From Brachycybe producta (taxonomy: Eukaryota; Arthropoda; Diplopoda; Playtdesmida; Andrognathidae), in contig JAUPFP010000011.1 in NCBI GenBank assembly GCA_036925085.1, positions 62,001 to 126,000 on the forward strand: a stretch of 64,000 nucleotides of DNA, given 5' to 3'. Position 1 is the stretch's first letter. Each line of letters opens with the position of its first letter. Below are positions 57,873 through 64,000 of the stretch, piece by piece. The position numbers and the translations under genes are program-made. The notes under the pieces were generated by a model. The model worked only from the letters and a program-made list of their open reading frames with translations. It did no database searches and was not told the DNA's origin.

Positions 57873-58199
57873 GAGTGAGAGACAGCCAAAAATGAGTTTC
57901 ATTAAATTAATAAGATATATATATATATATTGGAGAGCGCTCTGTATTATTATTTTGTCACAGTTGTTTGCTACATCGTTTTGGCGCTGTGCCGATTCGT
58001 TTGTATATATTTCTTATGTATTGATAATATATGCGATGATATAAAGACAATTAATACAATTTCATAAGTTATATATAATAAACAAACAAAAAATTGGCTA
58101 GTTCAGTGTTAAAGGAAATACCCGAAATTAGTGTATACTAGTTTTAAGTCATTAAAACATTACATATTTATAATTCGGATTTTCTTGTGTTTTTTTTAG

Positions 58200-59105
58200 T
58201 TAAGAGCCTAGGTACACCGCCATCTTGTTGTTTTGAGCAGACGACAACGAGACAAATGAGTGTTCTTATATGGTGTTACTAAAACTGAAAGAAATCGCCT
58301 CACAATCGCTCAATTAAAATACAGTAAAGTGCAAAATGCAATAAAAAGTATTGTTCTTCACGTGCTCGATTTATATAATTTTTGAAAAGGTCCTTCTATT
58401 TTTAAACAAGGTTCAAAGTCGTTCGTTTTTTTAACTCCATGTTAAATCCCATTGGCCCCAAAACCGTCCCACAAACATTTGAAAAACTCTCGTTAAAACT
58501 GATTTAGAACAATAACAAAATAATTAGCACATATATTCATATATTGGCTTCACGATGTTTCCTTTTTATAAATTTTAAAAAGGTCCTTCTATTTTTTAAT
58601 AACGTTTAAAATAGTACGTTTTTTAACTCCATGTTAAGTCCCATAGGAGCAAAACACCGTCCCACAAACGTTAGAAGAACTCCCATTAAAATGATTTAGA
58701 ACAACCAAAAAAAATTAGCACGTACTTACACGTGTTTATTGCTTTCAGGATTATTCCTTTTTCTAAATTTTAAAAGGGCTTTCTATTTTTAAATAACATT
58801 TAAAATCTCACGTTTTTTTAACTCCATGTTAAGTCCCATAGGAGCAAAAAACCGTCACCCAAACATTTGAAGAACTCCCGTTAAAACGACTAAGAACAAT
58901 CACACAAAAATTAGCACGTGCATTAATCTATTGGCTTCACCATGTTTTCTTTTTATAAGATTAGCACGCGAAATTATTTTCTATTAATTATTATGTGACT
59001 TCGAACCGGGAGAAAAAACGTTAAAAAACCGTTTTTCAATCAACAACGATCGCAGCGCCTACATTCGGAGAAATTTCGAATTAAACGATGTATCTAGCCT
59101 CTTAA
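58200..59105. mobile_element. TTAA element family B, copy B3
   Basis: Flanked by TTAA at 58200-58203 and 59102-59105, colinear with B1 over its whole length, with the same three internal units (about 58382, 58575 and 58768). Differences from B1 are mostly single bases, so both copies are young relative to B2. Non-coding. Confidence 0.85.
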
Positions 59106-59725
59106 GGACGGCCACATACTCAATAATACAAGACGGTCTGAGTGGGGCAGAAAAGCCAAATATAACATTGGGATAAGTATACTGGGGTAGGCGCACGTAG
59201 CACACACTGCATGGTGAGACCAAACGTCTTGTCAGACTGAGGCGTATCAATCGTGTCATTTTATCTTTATTTCTTATTACAATTATTAATTGATTAATTG
59301 TGATTAATCTTATTTAGTGTGGGTTGAAGTCGGAACAGACATGCTTTACATATCAGACAAATTGACTAGAGATATGCTTCCAACAAAATGTTTGAGGCTG
59401 ATTGTTTGTACTCCAAGTCACACAGGGCCAAAACAAAGAAAACATTATGCGACCTCTATATAATAAATAAATAATAAATCAATATTCAATTAAAAATTCC
59501 ATATCACCTTGTAGAAGTGTTTGCTGTTGACTGAACTGGTAAGGTAGAGCCAAAAAAACGTGAAACACGACTGGCTAGTGTGTTTGGGGCAAACAAAACG
59601 TTTTGTCTTGTCAGTGTGTGCGATACCTGACAGCAAACTACGGTTTGCTGGGCTTTTCCGGCCGGAGCAAAACAGCCTCAGGGGGTTCCAAACTGACTGA
59701 GGTTATTTTGTTTGTGGCCGTGTGC
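59105..59725. mobile_element. possible TIR element abutting B3
   Basis: GGACGGCCACATACTCAA at the left and TTTGTGGCCGTGTGCG at the right are weakly inverted, and subterminal blocks (GCAGAAAAGCC, CACACACTG, GTCTTGTCAG) recur inverted in the same order. The TIR is imperfect and no TSD was found. Confidence 0.35.
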
Positions 59726-61325
59726 GTTTGGTCTAATAGTTTACAGAAAGTTTGATCATATTTTTCACTGTCACTACTAGAACAGTAGCAGTAGAAAATG
59801 TTTGTTCAGGAGGACCTTTTATGCAGACGTTTTATTTTGGTCGTTTCATTTCTCTACACTTTTTATTTCATTGGAAACTCATTCAATTCCGTATTTTTCA
59901 CCAATTGTTCGATGGAACTTTAAGCTCAGTACAGAACGGGTAGTAATCGCTAGACACACGTATCCAGCGACTTGACAACATCTTGGTCGGACACAGCGAG
60001 TTGTATCTGAATTCATACATGTGGCCAGTGACGTTGCGCGTTCGAACCGAATTCAGTATCTCGGTACGTTAGATCCAAAACGTCTGAACTCAAGGATTTT
60101 ATTCCGCACGGTTACGAGGTTTTGGATGTTAATGTATCGGTCAAATCACATAGATCGAGAATCATTTGAAAGATTTTCGGCTTTTCTTCGTCCTTCTAAG
60201 TCTGAAACCGAACTGATTCTGATTCTTAGCCTTTCGAAGTGGAATGTCGTTCGGACGCAAGATAGCTTGAGTAAAGCAGCTCATCAAGCTACTTTACGTA
60301 AGCCAATCTGTAGCCTAATTCAATTCTATTTATGTGGCTGGAAGTAGGCATACAAAGGAAAATTGTTTAGTTCTGCCGCGCGGAATTACATTTTGTCGTT
60401 TCAACACGTTGATGAATCTCAGTCTCTTTTGTTTTTATGGGGTCCTCTACATTCTATAGTATTTTTCCCCCTATAAATTCAACTATGTTCTTGAAGTGTT
60501 TGTTATTGTAATGTGTGAGAACCGTTGAATGTGAAGAAAAGCCGAAATATAATTATGCATGTGTGGGATCCAGGCGTTAATGTACATAAGGTAAAATTTA
60601 ATAGAACAAATTTGGCGATAATTGTTTTATCATTTGGGGACGATTTTTTTTTCTCGCTTTCATTTAAGAAGAAATAAAAAACAAAACAACACTAAGATTA
60701 TCTTAAAATGTCCTTTTTACATAAAATGTGTTTACAATTTTTGTTAGTTTTTATCTGTTTTTTTTTTTCTAATTATGAATATCCTTGGCACAGTCAACGC
60801 AGAGATTCATTTCATGAAATATTTCTTGATACTTAATGGTTATAATTGACACCATTTCTTACAGATTTTTTTTTTCTAGCAATTTTAATTAAAACCAATA
60901 ACGTTACATATAAATCGCCATTTATTCTTGCATTTTATCGACTTGTAATGAACCCATATTGCCACAAAAGAAGACACATTGATGAAAATCAATCATAGTT
61001 TTTTTTTTCTTTAAACTATGTGACACAACATAGTTTATATTTTTCTGTTGAGAAGTTCGTAGAGTATGTTCAAAGTTTACCATATAATTAATGAATAATG
61101 ACATTATGGTCAATTATCTAACTTGGGGAGGCTCTTATGAACATGAGTATTGATGTCCCATTTTTTCTTCTTCTTTTTCTTCTTCTGATATCACGAAGTT
61201 GTTGTTTTTCTTGGTTCTATACTTAGTAACATATTTTCCTTTTTATTTTCTTTAAAAAGTTAATTCCGCTTTTATCTTTATATGAAATTTTTTTTATAAA
61301 GTTTGATCAGATTTCAAGTGTAGAT
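59726..61325. other. mostly unassigned DNA
   Basis: Holds the unproven ORF at 60021-60347; the rest is T-rich with no recognised gene or repeat. Confidence 0.4.
60021..60347 (+). CDS. unidentified 108-codon ORF in a CpG-richer patch
   Basis: This open frame (MASDVARSNRIQYLGTLD at its start) is complex in composition and lies in a stretch (about 59940-60350) noticeably richer in CpG and lower in homopolymers than its neighbours. It contains no recognised domain. It ends at a TAG after a GW-containing tail, and no splice sites or polyadenylation signal could be paired with confidence. It might be a fragment of a transposon gene, an unmethylated host exon, or a chance ORF. Confidence 0.18.
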   Translation: MASDVARSNRIQYLGTLDPKRLNSRILFRTVTRFWMLMYRSNHIDRESFERFSAFLRPSKSETELILILSLSKWNVVRTQDSLSKAAHQATLRKPICSLIQFYLCGWK

Positions 61326-61852
61326 TACGGAGCCCTGTTGAGGACATTGAAATAAATAAATTAGACTCGGACTCTTTCAAAATCTCGACTTACTATCTCG
61401 AGATCTCGACTTATATTCTAGACTTACGCTTCAAATCACTGTATACATCTGCAGAAGTTAAGTACTGTTAGGTTAGGTTAGGTTTAAGAACCTAACCTAA
61501 CAGTACTTAACTTCTGCAGATGTATACAGTGATTTGAAGCGTAAGACTAGAATATAAGTCGAGATCTCGAGATAGTAAGTCGAGATCTCGAGATAGTAAG
61601 TCGAGATCTCGAGATAGTAAGTCGAGATCTCGAGATAGTAAGTCGAGATCTCGAGATAGTAAGTCGAGATCTCGAGATAGTAAGTCGAGATCTCGAGATA
61701 GTAAGTCGAGATCTCGAGATAGTAAGTCGAGATCTCGAGATAGTAAGTCGAGATCTCGAGATAGTAAGTCGAGATCTCGAGATAGTAAGTCGAGATTTTG
61801 AAAGAGTCCGAGTCTAATTTATTTATTTCAATGTCCTCAACAGGGCTCCGTA
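61326..61852. mobile_element. near-perfect palindrome with one-sided 21-bp array
   Basis: TA-flanked. The left arm (61328-61475) from CGGAGCCCTGTTGAGG through CTTCTGCAGATGTATACAGT (inverse) to a central TTAGGTTAGGTTAGG. The right arm repeats it inversely, ending CAACAGGGCTCCG. Arms of about 155 bp are nearly identical, except that the right arm contains about 11 copies of a 21-bp unit starting GTCGAGATCTCGAGATAG (61559-61797) where the left arm has a single one. Confidence 0.9.
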
Positions 61853-61887
61853 GTAGATAGACTTCAGTTACAAAGATTTTAAGAAAA

Positions 61888-61950
61888 CGGCAACTGGGGT
61901 TGTTAGATATACCACTGTAACGGTGGTATATCTAACAACCCCTGTTGCCG
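61888..61950. repeat. 63-bp hairpin
   Basis: CGGCAACTGGGGTTGTTAGA then TATACCAC, loop TGTAACG, and the inverse with one mismatch. Arms of 28 bp. It lies 36 bp after the palindrome 61326-61852. Confidence 0.85.
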
Positions 61951-62322
61951 TGCTGTAAATAACTGATATTATCGTGATATTTATGACAAATAAATATTAC
62001 TAGTAAAAATATTACTAGTTTTTAATAATAAAAAAAATTGGTTGTAACAAAAAACTCAAATGATTTCAATCACATTTTAAAATTTAATATTTCTCAAATT
62101 TCTTTTAAAAAAAAGTGCATTTTTTTTTCTTTTATGAAATGAATTAATTACAACAATGTGCTTGACAGGTGAATAAACAGATAAGAACACTTTGTCTTGC
62201 ATTGATTTTCAGTTTTTAAAATTACAATTTTGTGAAATTTTTAAATAAATGAAAAAAAAAAATCTTTATTTAAATAAAAAAAAAATCCGATTTCTTTGAT
62301 TTAAAAAAATATAATTTTTGGC

Positions 62323-62882
62323 TTAAAGAGACCATTACCACCTCCAGAAATTTCTTGTCAAAATATTGTCAAGAATTATTCAACGATGACCAAAACGATT
62401 TTTAAAATTTAAAATAAGTGATTAATATAATTTAAAAAAATTAAAATCATTTGACTTCATGTAAGTGGACTTTATCAGATAGATGCGCCACCAAACAACA
62501 GACATTGGCAACAAAACCTCCCCAAAGTCTACTCCTCTACTCGAATTCTGATGTGTTTTGCGATCACCAGCTCACATTACAAGTTTCATTTCAAAGTACT
62601 ATGGATTTAATATTTGAATTATTCCACATGGAAAGGTTGTATTGAGTTGAATATGAATAGGGACAGGGAGGGAATACGTGTATTTGATTAAGGAATTCTT
62701 GAAATTAGAGACCTTTAAAAGGCCACAAATTTGGTGATTCAGGAAAAGTCACTTCACTTTCAAGTTTTTTTTTATGGTTTTAATGACTTATTTTAAAATT
62801 TAAAAATCGTTTTGACAATCGTTGGGTAAGTCTTGACATTATTTTGAAAAGGTATTTCTGGAGGTAATGGTGGTCTCTTTAA
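62323..62882. mobile_element. TTAA-flanked element M with long TIRs
   Basis: TTAA at 62323-62326 and 62879-62882. The TIRs are about 120 bp (AGAGACCATTACCACC, CTCCAGAAATTTCTTG, then AACGATGACCAAAACGATTT, mirrored at the right). The unique middle holds an unrecognised 64-codon ORF (62451-62645). The TTAA target suggests piggyBac-type mobilisation. Confidence 0.75.
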
Positions 62883-63770
62883 TGTCTCATATCTGTAAAA
62901 CACTGGATAATGTAAAAACTAAAAACATTTCTCCAAATAAGGGAATTTTTGCACCGCCATCTTATCGCTTTCTAAAATCAGGGATAGACAAAATTGGGAG
63001 CGAAATATTTTCGCCTAATTTGCTCTTTTAGTGGCATTTTAATAATTTTATTAACATATGTAGGACCTACTCAATCTGCTTAAAAGATAAGCAAAGAAAA
63101 AAAAGGCAAACAGGTGGATTAGAGTGAAATTCAGGTTAAAACCTTAAGTATGATATATGCATATTAAAACATCATTAATTTTTTTTTAAACCTGCATTGC
63201 AAACACTTTAAGTGACTTTGCGGTTTTAACTTTTTATTGTTGCTCGGTGTCAAAGACATACTTTTTTGGTTTTTATTGTCTCGCACCTTTTTTCTCAGTT
63301 TTCTCTGAACCAAGTTTTTTGTGTTAATACTTTTCGTGTGTGTGTTTTTTTTTACCACATGGTAATTGTTTGGGTGTAATGTATCCTGTCTGTCTGTGTG
63401 TGTGTGTTTTTGTGACAAAAGTCACAAAGAGCACCTTTCTAACACGAAGCTGGTCTCCCACGAGTGGTGTACATGTATTTTGCAATTGTCACTTGCTGAG
63501 ACTTGGACGAATTTTGGAAGCTTTTGGACATTTTGTACTGGTAGTTTTCCCTTTGGTTATTATCGTTACATTTCAGCACAAGTCAACGATAAACTATGAT
63601 TTTTTTATATTCAGCCAAGTATAAAATGAACAATTTACGAGAGTGGTAACACAATTAATTGCTAGAGTATTTGTAGAAATACTTGTTAGGTTGGTTTCAC
63701 GCAATGCGTGAATCCTCTCTGCACAGGGTTTCAACCCCTTTTAACAATAATTAGTGAATATTTTTTAGAG
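62883..63770. other. unassigned AT-rich DNA
   Basis: GT tract at 63385-63409. Two overlapping ORFs (63340-63624) are not recognised. Confidence 0.45.
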
Positions 63771-64000
63771 GTGGGACGAATCCTAAATTTTCTCGAATCC
63801 GAATCCGAAAAGGTTCTCGAATCTCTCATATAAGAATCTTATATTATTCATTATGACGATACAAATAAATGAAATAATATTAAATATTAAATTATTAATA
63901 ATAAAAAAAACAGTGTGGCGGCACTCAGGGTCGCCACAAGGTGATAGTGGTGATCCGAGTTGCAACAATCGCCGTTTTTTTGTTAGTGAACGGTTCTATT
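63771..64000 (-). mobile_element. hAT-like element family J, cut by window end
   Basis: Begins AGGTGGGACGAATCC followed by CGAATCCGAATCCG repeats and continues as the reverse complement of 24960-25115 up to the window edge. The other terminus lies outside the window. Confidence 0.55.

Noticed and set aside
61468-61485. Telomere or interstitial telomeric array
   Set aside because: Only about three TTAGG units at a palindrome centre. Used as a weak taxonomic hint, not as a telomere.

Overview
This is AT-rich, intron- and intergene-like nuclear DNA from a eukaryote, most likely an invertebrate animal. There are no operons, no prokaryote-style ribosome binding sites and no long ORFs. Homopolymer runs and microsatellites are frequent, and almost all recognisable structure is transposon-derived: terminal inverted repeats (TIRs) with TA, TTAA, TTA, 8-bp or 9-bp target-site duplications (TSDs), decayed non-LTR retrotransposon coding sequence, and two kilobase-scale satellite arrays. 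Short TTAGG/CCTAA runs (about 7935, 61468 and 54378-55420) fit an arthropod. That assignment is weak inference, because the runs are only a few units long.

The only good host-gene signal is a CpG-rich promoter-like region (about 6300-6980) with a 43-nt first coding exon (6605-6647, + strand). The ATG has a strong start context and a clean GTGAGT splice donor follows. I did not identify the protein and found no convincing second exon, so most of the window to the right may be one very long first intron or intergenic DNA. A 217-nt ORF segment with possible splice sites (29219-29435) is the best of several weak exon candidates.

Layout. 0-5.9 kb: a TA-flanked MITE (A1), a large fold-back (about 460-1245), a second MITE copy (A2) carrying a CA microsatellite, a small hAT-type MITE with a perfect 8-bp TSD (5370-5579) and a 148-bp hairpin (5696-5843). 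6.3-7 kb: the promoter and exon. 7.98-10.4 kb: a nest of at least five elements inserted one into another. 10.6-15.7 kb: pogo-like, hairpin and GC-box MITEs. 15.7-17.8 kb: a 17/18-bp satellite flanked by direct repeats. 18.4-24.4 kb: a TIR element, a CR1/Jockey-type reverse transcriptase relic, a 760-bp fold-back, and a TTAA element carrying a nested 816-bp TIR element with a broken zinc-cluster-like gene. 26-31 kb: a LINE 3' end, 180-bp tandem repeats, a third A copy and a MULE-like MITE with a 9-bp TSD. 32-47 kb: scattered MITEs, including two hAT/Charlie-like copies and palindromic K-family copies. 51.3-51.7 kb: an RTE/Jockey-type retrotransposon C-terminal relic. 54.2-55.5 kb: a 25-bp satellite inside an inverted-repeat element. 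57.5-64 kb: K copies, a third TTAA element, a palindrome with a tandem array in one arm only, a second TTAA-flanked TIR element and the end of a hAT-like element cut by the window edge.

No rRNA, tRNA, CRISPR array or intact protein-coding transposon was found. Family names (piggyBac-like, MULE-like, pogo-like and so on) are inferences from TSD length and termini; no database search was run.
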